Positions 41,750 through 50,644 of a DNA stretch of 64,000 nt are shown here, piece by piece. The DNA lies in contig NZ_CAJGBF010000011.1 of NCBI RefSeq assembly GCF_904424705.1, positions 1 to 64,000 on the forward strand, given 5' to 3'. Every line of letters begins with the position of its first letter. Position 1 is the stretch's first letter. This DNA is from Rossellomorea arthrocnemi. GTDB taxonomy: Bacteria; Bacillota; Bacilli; Bacillales; Bacillaceae_B. A program made the position numbers and the translations under genes. Under the pieces are notes generated by a model. The model was not told where the DNA came from. It saw nothing but the letters and a program-made list of their open reading frames with translations, and made no database searches.

Positions 41750-44465
41750 CACAAAACTGAACTGGAAAAAGAAGTTACCTGTGATCATATCGACTATATT
41801 ATTTGTTCACACCTTGTACCAATTAATAAGAGGAGTAACTAACGAGATTTTCCTGTTCCGATCTTATATGACTGAGAAATTACATTACTTATGGATTTTT
41901 GGAGATCCGCTTCATCCGAGTATTTGGTCTATGTTGTTACTTTCACCAGTTATGATAATCGGATGGCTATTCTCGACCAGAGTTAGATATTATCAATCAT
42001 TTAAATGGAGGCTAGTTCAATTCTTCACCTTAGTTGGAGCAATATTATCAATGTTCTTATTGAATGTAACGGCATCGATTTATAACAATGTAGTGCCATA
42101 CTTCTTACAACGATCAGAAATGATAACTGTATCTTCAGATGCTTTAAGAGATGTAATGATTGGGAATACTGAAGCATTCTTGCTGCTGGTAATGTCACTA
42201 CCCTTAATCATGTTGGGGTTGTTGTCGCTATATTTAGGTGGATTATTTAATCAAAATAGAAGTGAAATTGTGGAAGCTTTTAAGGAGTACGAAGTGACCT
42301 CAAGGTTCTTTCAAAAACTTACTAAGTCCGAAAGGGATACTGGACTGCCAGATGTTATTTTAGGTCCGGATTCTGATACAAAAGAAATGGTAACCATTCC
42401 AGGTGGAGACCGTAGTCTGAACACAATGATCGTCGGATCGATTGGAACCGGTAAAACCGCTGCTGTAGCAACACCCCTTATTAATCAAGATTTAGACCAC
42501 TTCACAAAATATATTAATGATTTTCCATCTGTCTCTAAAAGAGATGATTACGAGCAAATTAAAGGCAACTATTTAAATGGATTAGTAGTTATCGAACCGT
42601 CCAATGATCTATGTAAAGATGTTTATAAATTATGCTTGGCCCACGGGATTCCTGAAGAAGCCATTTATTATGTAGATCCGTCTAATGAAAACACTCCATC
42701 TATAAACCCGCTCCAGGGTCCAGTTGATAAAGTAGCGGAATCTATGACAATGGTGGTTGAAGGCTTGGGAGAAAATGATAATTTCTTCTTTGCCCAAGCA
42801 CAACGCGCTCACTTCAAACAATATATATACTTACTTAAATTACATTCTGAAGAGGAGGAGCCAACGTTAGCAGAGCTCTATGAAATGTACAATGATGTGC
42901 AACTTGTTCATAAAATGCACTTGAAATTGAAAGGTCGAATAGAAAAGTATGCTCCATTAGCTAAAACAGAAGATGAGAAGAACTTCTGGGACGTTGTAAA
43001 AGATACCGATCGTTGGTTTGACGCTAATGTAATTCCTGTAAGGGACAGAAATAACGAAGTAAGCAAGATTACATCGGGCAAATACCGAGGGGAAATTGAG
43101 TACTTTGATAAAAAAGGAGAATTCATCGAAGGATTAAGAAATATCCTTTCTGATATATCATCAAATGTATTGCTTAGAAGGGTGTTATTCAAGAAATCTT
43201 CATTTGATTTTGATGCCCATTTAGAAGCAGGAGGAATTTTATTGGTTAATACTGAAAAGGGGAGCCTAATGGAATTATCAATCGTATTAGGGAAGATGGT
43301 CCTATTATCAGTTCAGAATGCTGTTTTTAGAAGACAACCTAAGATATCGCCTTACCACTCTATATACGCAGATGAATTTCCTGAGTACATTTATAAACCT
43401 TTCAGAAACTTCCCTGCTCAATCACGTAAATATAAAGCAAATATTCACGTAATCGCTCAAACAATTGCGCAGCTCGCTGATGACTATGGTGAATACTTCA
43501 TGCATACACTTTTAACCACTTTCCGTAATAAAGTTGTCTATGCTGATGTTAGTGAATTTGACGCAAAGACATTTAGCTTTTTGTTTCATGAGAAGAATAA
43601 TTATGTTGAGAGTACATCTGAACAATCAGTATCACCGTTGCAAGATTCACCTGTGTCGAGACAAGGTAGCTCTTATCAGCAAGAAAAGGAATCTATACTA
43701 ACACCAGGAGATATTCTTTCTCTGAAAGCTTTTGAAGCGGCCGCTAAAATAGTCGTGAACAACGAATCCAAACCGGCAAGGAAAATTAAAGCAAACTTTG
43801 TACCAAGAGAGGAATTTGTTGAAGCTAAGAACCAGGTTAACCCTGAAGCAGCGGCATACTGGTTAGAAGAGCGTGAAAGATTATTGAAGAAAGCGAAACA
43901 CGGGATTGACTCTGAAACAAATATAGAGAGTGTTAGTGAACAGGAAATCAGGATCCAAAAGGAAGTGGAAGAGTCCAAAATCGAGGCAAAAGTCTTGTCA
44001 CAAACGTTAAATCATAAACATATCGAGCAACCTAATAGCAAACTACAATACGGTTCCACACCGAAGCCGAGAATAAGGCGGGCATCCGCAAATACAAATC
44101 ATAGTGATATCTTAGATTCAGATAAGACGGATATAGTGGGCGAACATCGTAATGAAATCTCCAACCAAACTCAGAAGCAAATAGCCGCTGCCGTTACTTC
44201 GCAAATAGAAACTGAGCCAGTGCGATCAGAATCAGATATTTTGAGTGAAGTTACTACGTTTAAGGAGCCAGATAACTCCGTTGAGGAGAATTTGGACAAA
44301 GAATGGGAGGATGGCTTAGATTATCTTCCAGAAAGCATTTCAAATAACAATCATGAGGTTGTTAAAGATTTAGTTTCGAAACCAAAAGTAGAAGTGAGTG
44401 TCCCAACAATTAAAGAGGAAAATCTGTTTGATAGCTTAGCCGAGAGCATGGATGAGGATGAATAA
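41742..44465 (+). CDS. VirD4/TraG-type coupling protein (T4CP)
   Basis: A 907-residue coupling protein that would bring the relaxosome to the T4SS channel. Four or so N-terminal hydrophobic segments (about 13-28, 60-75, 92-110 and 145-170) are followed by the ATPase: Walker A GSIGTGKTAA near 228-238 and a Walker B-like segment HSIYADEFPEYIYKPF near 538-553, then the TraM-recognition-like NIHVIAQTIAQL. The last 250 residues are acidic and disordered-looking, longer than in most T4CPs, and may bind partners. GGAGGTG precedes the ATG. Confidence 0.9.
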   Translation: MSSTKLNWKKKLPVIISTILFVHTLYQLIRGVTNEIFLFRSYMTEKLHYLWIFGDPLHPSIWSMLLLSPVMIIGWLFSTRVRYYQSFKWRLVQFFTLVGAILSMFLLNVTASIYNNVVPYFLQRSEMITVSSDALRDVMIGNTEAFLLLVMSLPLIMLGLLSLYLGGLFNQNRSEIVEAFKEYEVTSRFFQKLTKSERDTGLPDVILGPDSDTKEMVTIPGGDRSLNTMIVGSIGTGKTAAVATPLINQDLDHFTKYINDFPSVSKRDDYEQIKGNYLNGLVVIEPSNDLCKDVYKLCLAHGIPEEAIYYVDPSNENTPSINPLQGPVDKVAESMTMVVEGLGENDNFFFAQAQRAHFKQYIYLLKLHSEEEEPTLAELYEMYNDVQLVHKMHLKLKGRIEKYAPLAKTEDEKNFWDVVKDTDRWFDANVIPVRDRNNEVSKITSGKYRGEIEYFDKKGEFIEGLRNILSDISSNVLLRRVLFKKSSFDFDAHLEAGGILLVNTEKGSLMELSIVLGKMVLLSVQNAVFRRQPKISPYHSIYADEFPEYIYKPFRNFPAQSRKYKANIHVIAQTIAQLADDYGEYFMHTLLTTFRNKVVYADVSEFDAKTFSFLFHEKNNYVESTSEQSVSPLQDSPVSRQGSSYQQEKESILTPGDILSLKAFEAAAKIVVNNESKPARKIKANFVPREEFVEAKNQVNPEAAAYWLEERERLLKKAKHGIDSETNIESVSEQEIRIQKEVEESKIEAKVLSQTLNHKHIEQPNSKLQYGSTPKPRIRRASANTNHSDILDSDKTDIVGEHRNEISNQTQKQIAAAVTSQIETEPVRSESDILSEVTTFKEPDNSVEENLDKEWEDGLDYLPESISNNNHEVVKDLVSKPKVEVSVPTIKEENLFDSLAESMDEDE

Positions 44466-44495
44466 CATTTCTATTAATGTAAAAATAATGTGCTA

Positions 44496-44524
44496 TTGCA
44501 GAAATATGGAAGATAGTATACAAT
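44496..44524 (+). promoter_or_regulatory. Promoter of the S1-protein operon
   Basis: TTGCAG (44496-44501) and TACAAT (44519-44524) are 17 bases apart, upstream of leader B4. Confidence 0.55.
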
Positions 44525-44568
44525 CTACTTGTAACTTTCTACCTAGCATAATTTCAATTTAATATATG

Positions 44569-44640
44569 AAATGGGACGAAACCCACACTATATAAAAGCG
44601 ATGATACTGTCGTTTTAACTTTAGTGTGGGTTTCTTTTTT
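44569..44640 (+). promoter_or_regulatory. Class B leader attenuator of the S1-protein operon
   Basis: AAATGGGACGAAACCCACACTA opens it in two parts (AAATGGGACGA, AACCCACACTA). GAAACCCACACTA pairs with TAGTGTGGGTTTC, followed by TTTTTT, and an inner AAAGCGA...TCGTTTT hairpin sits between. Confidence 0.75.
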
Positions 44641-44716
44641 ATGCATCTGGTAGGACGTTATCTAAAAGCAATTATTAAACAAAGAGAGATATTAAGAATA
44701 GTAGGAGGAATAAAAA

Positions 44717-45610
44717 ATGGCACAAAGTACGATTTCATGGTCCCAAGAAGAATTAGAGCAACTCGCAAGAATTCACCGTCAGAGTGAGATTATTAAAGGG
44801 ATGGTACAGTCAGTGGGATTTATGAATATCCCTGTTCAAGAAGGCGGTAAAACGGTAACGAAGGAAACGGAAGTGGCAATTTTTCGTTTAGAGGGTGGAG
44901 TCACTGCCTATTGCCCGGCTCCAGAATTCTCAGAAAGAACTTTCAAAACGTTAAATGGATTTGTGGGAACAGAACAGAATCTAATCATTACTAGGTTAGA
45001 TCTAAAACACCAGCTGGCCCTGGTTTCTGTAAAGGAAGCAGATGCAAAGAAACGACAAGTGTTCTGGGATACCCTGAAATACTTGGAAAAGAAGGATGCT
45101 TTGGATGAACAAGTATTTGAGGGTGTCGTATTTGGAGTGAACCCTGAGAATGAACGTATTCATGTTCGAGTAGAAGGAACGGACTGCTTTATGCTGAAAT
45201 ATGATTGGGACTGGAATAGAGACATTGATGTTATGGCGACTGTTGAGCGTGGTACTCCCATTCAAGTAAAAGTCTTGAAATTTGATGAAGAGAGAAAAAT
45301 GGTACGTATTTCTCGAAAAGACACAATGGAAGATCCTTTCAAAAAATTAGAAAACATGAAAGAAATGGAAGTAGTGGTTGGCAGGGTTGCAGATGTTGAC
45401 TCAATCCATGGGATTTTTGTTCAAATTGAAGAAGGCGTAACATTAAAAGCTTCGAAACCGCGCTATTTGGAAGAACCGCTTGTAGGCGATATTGTATCAT
45501 GTAAGATCCGCTCAATAGATGCTAAAAATCGTAAAGGGAAAGTTGTTATTGTTGATTATCCCCGCGGTAAGAAAAAACGTAAAGATTTAGGCTCATTCCT
45601 TTATCAATAA
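44717..45610 (+). CDS. Plasmid-encoded S1-domain RNA-binding protein
   Basis: A 297-residue protein with three S1/OB-type segments: about 55-110 (ITRLDLKHQLALVSVKEAD), about 133-202 (FEGVVFGVNPENERIHVRVE through RMVRISRKD in the ending of the fold) and about 215-282 (VVVGRVADVDSIHGIFVQIE). A basic tail KKKRKD follows. S1 domains bind single-stranded RNA in ribosomal protein S1, RNases and antitermination factors. GGAGG precedes the ATG. It heads a transfer-region operon and is itself behind a class B leader, so feedback through leader RNAs is an attractive but unproved idea. Confidence 0.75.
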   Translation: MAQSTISWSQEELEQLARIHRQSEIIKGMVQSVGFMNIPVQEGGKTVTKETEVAIFRLEGGVTAYCPAPEFSERTFKTLNGFVGTEQNLIITRLDLKHQLALVSVKEADAKKRQVFWDTLKYLEKKDALDEQVFEGVVFGVNPENERIHVRVEGTDCFMLKYDWDWNRDIDVMATVERGTPIQVKVLKFDEERKMVRISRKDTMEDPFKKLENMKEMEVVVGRVADVDSIHGIFVQIEEGVTLKASKPRYLEEPLVGDIVSCKIRSIDAKNRKGKVVIVDYPRGKKKRKDLGSFLYQ

Positions 45611-45620
45611 GGGATAGGTT

Positions 45621-46616
45621 ATGACAATTACAAACTTAAATGATGTACCGGTACAAGAGGTGCCAGCAGAGGAAGTCTTTGATGAAAATCTTTATTATCT
45701 ATCCAGGGAAGGGGATATACCTTTTTGGGATCACCCATTAATGTATGGTTACCCCAAACTTCCTAAACACTATTATCCTTATACGACGAAAGCGGAAGTG
45801 TTGCAAGCCTACAAACGAAGCAAGATAAAAGAACAAGATTTTATGATATTGAAAGTGTTAGGAGATGCAATAGCGGCTAATGAAGATCAACTCCGCCGAT
45901 ATCTCAGTTCCCAAATGAGTCGTTCAGAAGTCTCAAAACGATTAGATCTTTTAAGAAGAAATGGTTTCGTGGACCGTTGGCATTGTCGTCTAGAAAAAGA
46001 TGAAACTGAAGAATTCCGACCTCCAGCTCCTTTTACTTTAGGAGTGGCGGGGTTCAAATTAATGAAGCATTTCTATAGTGCTTGCCCATTTATGAACCCG
46101 GATAGTTGGGATAAGACAAATGCAAAAGCTATTCAACGATATGTCGCGATGAATGAATTAAGGTGTGCTTTAGTTGAAAGTAAAACAATTAAAGGATGGC
46201 AGTGGAACGCGGTAATTGGGAATCATCGTAGATTCCGAACACCTATGGGAGTAGCAAACATTGAAACTCCAAAAGGTCAAATCAATTTTGTTATAGAGCG
46301 GCCACAAATGTCTCAGAACTTTATAGGTTATTTAAAGGAGACTTTAAAACAATGGACAAGTATATTCGATAACTATGGGACATTTCCTATTCAAAAAGCT
46401 CCTGAGAACAGTCCAGTAGTCGTTATTTATGCGTCAACTGTTTCATTAGCGGAACATATTCATAATAGCTTAATGTTGGATCAATACCCATTTCAAGTCT
46501 GGTTGTGTATTGAGGAATATATGGAGAAAGATGGACTTGAAAAGGCGTTTATGACACCCAAAGGAGAAACGCTCCAGAGAATTAAACTCCCTTTTCTTAA
46601 AAAAATAAGTGATTAA
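45621..46616 (+). CDS. Winged-helix protein related to replication-relaxation family
   Basis: A 331-residue protein. A winged-helix segment lies around 70-125 (DFMILKVLGDAIAANEDQLR, MSRSEVSKRLDLLRRNGFVD). The second half (about 170-310) alternates strands and helices in a way that could be nuclease-like, similar in layout to the replication-relaxation protein at 40.5 kb but diverged. No full catalytic motif is clear. It lies 10 bases after the S1-domain gene, same operon, and a terminator follows. A DNA-binding transfer accessory protein is the best guess. Confidence 0.5.
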   Translation: MTITNLNDVPVQEVPAEEVFDENLYYLSREGDIPFWDHPLMYGYPKLPKHYYPYTTKAEVLQAYKRSKIKEQDFMILKVLGDAIAANEDQLRRYLSSQMSRSEVSKRLDLLRRNGFVDRWHCRLEKDETEEFRPPAPFTLGVAGFKLMKHFYSACPFMNPDSWDKTNAKAIQRYVAMNELRCALVESKTIKGWQWNAVIGNHRRFRTPMGVANIETPKGQINFVIERPQMSQNFIGYLKETLKQWTSIFDNYGTFPIQKAPENSPVVVIYASTVSLAEHIHNSLMLDQYPFQVWLCIEEYMEKDGLEKAFMTPKGETLQRIKLPFLKKISD

Positions 46617-46621
46617 GGAAG

Positions 46622-46649
46622 AGCAGCCATTGGGCTGTTTTTTCTTTTG
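46622..46649 (+). terminator. Terminator after the winged-helix gene
   Basis: GCAGCC-ATT-GGGCTGT forms a short GC-rich stem followed by TTTTTCTTTT, five bases after the stop codon. Confidence 0.65.
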
Positions 46650-46741
46650 GTAATCATTAAGTCTGGAAAAAAATCCTATGGTAAAATTAAGGAGAAATAG
46701 GTGTTGATTGAAATAATATGTATAGAAGGGACAACATTATT

Positions 46742-48793
46742 ATGAAATTTTGGGATTTCTATGAACTTGAAAGACTCGGAAAGAAAGATAAACAATTCTT
46801 GAAATATATCAATTTTATGATTGATGATGACTATTCAATTGGCGAAATATTGGAACTTATTAAGGTCTCAGGTATATGCTTTAATCCTTATTCTCCAAAT
46901 AAACATACGCTATTTGATAAAGTAATAAAAACCCTTGAAGAACGATTTCCTAATGAAAGTAAAGAGATCCATGAATTTTCTACAGATGTAAGCACATTAC
47001 GTAACCTTTTTCTTGATTTTTTTGAGGAAAGAGATTCAAGCAATCTTGCTATGATACCACCGCGAAGGCGACTATTGTCATTTGTTTTAGCTTTAGAAAT
47101 ATGGTTAGGTGGACAATATGAATATACGAGAGGTAGGTCATTATACGCAGTTAAAGAAGTATATCCATTTGTAGTCACCCTGGCGGATGGAGCAGGTGAG
47201 AAATTAATCCCTGTAGAGCAAGGTTTTGACCATGCAAGGTCTGTTTATGACAGTATAGCTGAAAATGCAAGTAGTGTTATGAGATACTTACAGCTTGAAA
47301 ATGGCCCTCTAAATACTGCACAGACTCCTTCAATGAATCAGGTCCGACAAGCTAGGGACCACATACAGTTCTTTGATACGTTTTCATCACTAATGTCAAT
47401 TGAACAAAAATGGAGGTTTTCTAATACCAAAGTATTTACTGAAGGCAATGAGTACAGTATCACACACGAAGATATAAAATTCTTAGAATCAGTAGAAGCA
47501 GCAAGGGTTCGCTTCCGTAGTCAGCGTAATAAATGGTATGCTGATTTCAAAAGGGCTGGGTTTACAGGGATAGTTAATCCTAACAGTAGTCTTTTAGCGC
47601 CGGAGGAATATCTCTGCGAAGAGGAAGCATTCTTCTCTATCGCTGTTACAGAGTTTTTGCATACCCATGATTTAAATATTCTTTGTTTAGATGTATCGCT
47701 TAGTGAGTGGGTCAGAGCATATACTTTGATTCAAATGTTGTCTCAAGAAGAGCTAGATAATCGCTTTAATGAAAGGAGAGTAAGGCCAATCTCTTTAGAA
47801 AATTGGACACTCACTTTTACTGCAGCTGATTTGAAAAAGCTATTTGTAGAACGAGGCATTTCAGAAGCAAGTAGCGAAATTATTATTGAAACCTTAACAT
47901 TCAATGAAAAATCAAAAGACTTATTAGATTGTCCTATAGTTCAGAATGGGAAGGACCATCTGTTTATAATCCCTTCCATAGGTAATGCTATTGATCCAGC
48001 AATGAGCTTAATATCCCTTTTAAATAAGAATCAAGCCGATATATCCTTTAAAGGCCAAGGATTTGAAGATGATATACTACAAAAGTTCTCAGAACAAGGT
48101 ATTCGGGCTTGTCGTTTAAAAAGGAATGATAATGGTGATACGTTTGAAAGTGACGTGATTTTCGAACTGGATGGGGACTTGTTTATAGCAGAACTGAAAG
48201 CTTTTGGACAACCATCATCTATAAGAGACTATTACAGTCTTATGTTGAAACTGTTAGGACCTCAACAAAAAATCAGCGCAGATGATAATAAAAGAAGTGC
48301 AGTTGAACAATTGAACCGATCGTCACATTATTATGAGACTAACATACAGATTGTAACCAAAGAATTAGGCTTGGAAGAAGGCTGGAAACCAAATAATGTA
48401 TATAAAATTGTCTTAACTACCGCTATCCTAGGAGAACCGCTATTCAAAGAGAACACTTACTTGATTGATCACTCAGCATTTATCAGGTTCCTAGATAGGA
48501 TTCCTCCTGCATTTGTTATTGGAAACAAGGGATATGCTGCAAGAATACCTGAATTCGAAGGGGAAATTACAACTGAGAAAATGTTAAAGGTATTGTCATA
48601 TTCACCGCAATTACAATTAGTAGAGAAAAGGATTAGATCTAGAAATGTAATACTGAATATAAATAACAAGACTGTACATTATTCTTTCCTGGAGGATATG
48701 CTAGGCGATTTCATAAAAGCCGATAAAGAAGTCTTAAAGAAAATAGGACTTAAAGAGGAAGAGATTGAAGCCTTGAAACTGAACAATGCATAA
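46742..48793 (+). CDS. PD-(D/E)XK-nuclease-like protein, unknown role
   Basis: A 683-residue protein. Around residues 440-485 it has a PD-(D/E)XK layout: an upstream Glu in GQGFEDDILQ, then SDVIFELDGDLFIAELKAF, that is, an Asp, ten residues and ExK, the metal site of restriction-type nucleases. The first 430 residues are helical and unrecognised. ATG 46742 follows AGAAGGG; an ATG eight codons upstream lacks a ribosome site. The gene sits alone between a terminator and the Tad operon. It might be a defence or anti-defence nuclease or a transfer nuclease; genome context does not decide. Confidence 0.55.
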   Translation: MKFWDFYELERLGKKDKQFLKYINFMIDDDYSIGEILELIKVSGICFNPYSPNKHTLFDKVIKTLEERFPNESKEIHEFSTDVSTLRNLFLDFFEERDSSNLAMIPPRRRLLSFVLALEIWLGGQYEYTRGRSLYAVKEVYPFVVTLADGAGEKLIPVEQGFDHARSVYDSIAENASSVMRYLQLENGPLNTAQTPSMNQVRQARDHIQFFDTFSSLMSIEQKWRFSNTKVFTEGNEYSITHEDIKFLESVEAARVRFRSQRNKWYADFKRAGFTGIVNPNSSLLAPEEYLCEEEAFFSIAVTEFLHTHDLNILCLDVSLSEWVRAYTLIQMLSQEELDNRFNERRVRPISLENWTLTFTAADLKKLFVERGISEASSEIIIETLTFNEKSKDLLDCPIVQNGKDHLFIIPSIGNAIDPAMSLISLLNKNQADISFKGQGFEDDILQKFSEQGIRACRLKRNDNGDTFESDVIFELDGDLFIAELKAFGQPSSIRDYYSLMLKLLGPQQKISADDNKRSAVEQLNRSSHYYETNIQIVTKELGLEEGWKPNNVYKIVLTTAILGEPLFKENTYLIDHSAFIRFLDRIPPAFVIGNKGYAARIPEFEGEITTEKMLKVLSYSPQLQLVEKRIRSRNVILNINNKTVHYSFLEDMLGDFIKADKEVLKKIGLKEEEIEALKLNNA

Positions 48794-48944
48794 GTAAAAT
48801 CTCATAGAGTAAGAGGTTGAATTGGCCACTTACTTTATGAGGAAAATATTTCATTTTGTTCTTTAGTATTGTTGACTTCAACATAGGAGAATGATAGTAT
48901 AAACATGTCAAAACACTCTTTCTAAAGTTTTTAGGAAGATGTTC

Positions 48945-48966
48945 GTACTCAGCTTTTGCTGGGTAC
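48945..48966 (+). promoter_or_regulatory. Hairpin upstream of the Tad leader
   Basis: GTACTCAGC-TTTT-GCTGGGTAC is an almost perfect 9-bp stem with no T-tract, within the 355-base gap before the Tad operon. It may be an operator or the 5' fold of the leader. Confidence 0.35.
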
Positions 48967-48984
48967 ACCCTTAATTAAATATAC

Positions 48985-49062
48985 TAATGGGAAAACCCCA
49001 TAAAATACATGAATAGAAGTTTCTTATACTTCAATTCTTCGTGTGTTTTATGGGGTTTTTTT
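48985..49062 (+). promoter_or_regulatory. Class B leader attenuator of the Tad pilus operon
   Basis: TAATGGGAAAACCCCATAAA begins it. AAAACCCCATAAAA pairs with TTTTATGGGGTTTT, followed by T residues, and an inner GAATAGAAGT...ACTTCAATTC hairpin is in the loop. The upstream TGGG can pair with the same CCCA. Confidence 0.75.
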
Positions 49063-49147
49063 GTACCTAAAACTAAATAACATATTTTACCTATTTTTAC
49101 CCGAAACCCAATTTAATATTTTTACCCACTCAATGGAGTTGAAACAA

Positions 49148-50644
49148 ATGAAAAAAGTTCTACTTGCTATTGGCGATCAATCACTGAGTCTGATATTGAG
49201 GAAGTCATTAGAGGAACACCGGCAGTCATTCGAGGTATTGGAGAATGAAGTGTTGCACTCTCAATATCTTGAGGAAGTGGTTGAAACTGAACAACCTGAT
49301 ATTCTCATTCTTCATGATACATATCTTGTTAGTCACCACGAGACACAACCTCAAAGAGAAGATGAATGGTTTAACTTCGTACAGAAAATGAAAATTGAAT
49401 ATGACGACTCCCTGCGAATTGTATTTGTTTGTGAGAGAGATCGTAGGGATCCATTCCTGGCAAACTTGGTTTTAAGAGGCGTATACGACATTTTCAATGA
49501 TGGTACCTTTAGCCGAGAAGATATGATTGAGCAGCTGAAGGACAAGCCCCGCTTTTCTAAGATAAAACATCTTGTTCAGAGTGTTGATACACCACTAGGA
49601 GTTGAAGAGGATACTGGTGAAGAGGAAACATCTGAGCAGGAACAAATCTCCTCAGAAGATAGAACAGAGGCTAAAAGAACTAAAGAAAAGCAAACGAAGT
49701 TTGTTAACAAACAGGTTGTTCAAAAAGTTGTTAATAAGAACGTGATTAAGCGTGATTATAACATTCAAGTAACAAACCAGGTCGAGAAAATTGTTGGTGT
49801 ACCAGTTGAGAGGAAACTAATTCTAATCGGCAGTCCTTTTGCTAGGACAGGAAGCACCTTTGTATCACACTTATTGGCCAGAGAACTCACAAAGATGGGA
49901 GTAAGTGTGAGTTATGTAGAAAGTCCCTACACATATGCCTATTCCTATGATCGATTTATTGGACATGAAAAGGCTCCTGATTTAAGAAGTAAATTTTATC
50001 AGTTTACTAAAGAAATTGACCCTAAGCTTCCGAGTGTATTCGAATGGGAACTTGATGGCATAAATATGGTTTGTAAACATCCTGCCAATGAACCAATATA
50101 CAGCCCTGATGAAATCCCATTTGATGTATATGTGAAGATCCTTCTATCTCAACAATCGACTATAATAATTGTGGACGTTGGAGATGATTGGAACAAAGAA
50201 ATTCATCGAGATATATATGATATTGCAAGTAATGCTTATTTTGTAATTGAACCGGATATATCTGCTATGCAGTATGTAGAAGAATCCGAAAATGAGCCTA
50301 TTCCGTTCTTTAGAGAGGTATTGAAAGATGATAAAGCCGAGCTTATCGGCAATCGCTTCGAACCTTCACTTTTAAAAAATGAAGTAGTGCAGCAGGTATA
50401 TAAGGATAAGTTGAAAGCAGTAATACCTTCATTTTCAGTGGCAGATGTTTTTGACGCACAGTATCAAGGGGCCTTTTTCAATGATACCCCTAATCAAGAG
50501 GAGAAAATTAATGAGGCCTTGAAGCCAATAATTGCAGAACTTTTACCCAAAGAGTTTCTTAAGATGAAAAAGAAAAAAACAGGATTGTTCAAGTCGATCC
50601 TCAATAAAAAAGTAAGGATAAATAAGAAGGAGATGGAAGTATAG
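49148..50644 (+). CDS. CpaE/TadZ-like protein of the Tad pilus operon
   Basis: A 498-residue protein. The first 125 residues look like a receiver domain (QPDILILHDTYLV, DSLRIVFVCERDR), as in CpaE/TadZ. A charged linker follows, then a MinD-like domain (about 220-450) whose Walker A is degenerate (GSPFARTGSTF) but keeps TIIIVDVGDDWN as Walker B. A basic tail ends the protein. TadZ/CpaE proteins position Tad pilus machinery. I choose ATG 49148, with GGAG eight bases upstream; 35 more upstream codons run through the leader and are unlikely to be translated. First gene of the Tad operon. Confidence 0.65.
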   Translation: MKKVLLAIGDQSLSLILRKSLEEHRQSFEVLENEVLHSQYLEEVVETEQPDILILHDTYLVSHHETQPQREDEWFNFVQKMKIEYDDSLRIVFVCERDRRDPFLANLVLRGVYDIFNDGTFSREDMIEQLKDKPRFSKIKHLVQSVDTPLGVEEDTGEEETSEQEQISSEDRTEAKRTKEKQTKFVNKQVVQKVVNKNVIKRDYNIQVTNQVEKIVGVPVERKLILIGSPFARTGSTFVSHLLARELTKMGVSVSYVESPYTYAYSYDRFIGHEKAPDLRSKFYQFTKEIDPKLPSVFEWELDGINMVCKHPANEPIYSPDEIPFDVYVKILLSQQSTIIIVDVGDDWNKEIHRDIYDIASNAYFVIEPDISAMQYVEESENEPIPFFREVLKDDKAELIGNRFEPSLLKNEVVQQVYKDKLKAVIPSFSVADVFDAQYQGAFFNDTPNQEEKINEALKPIIAELLPKEFLKMKKKKTGLFKSILNKKVRINKKEMEV

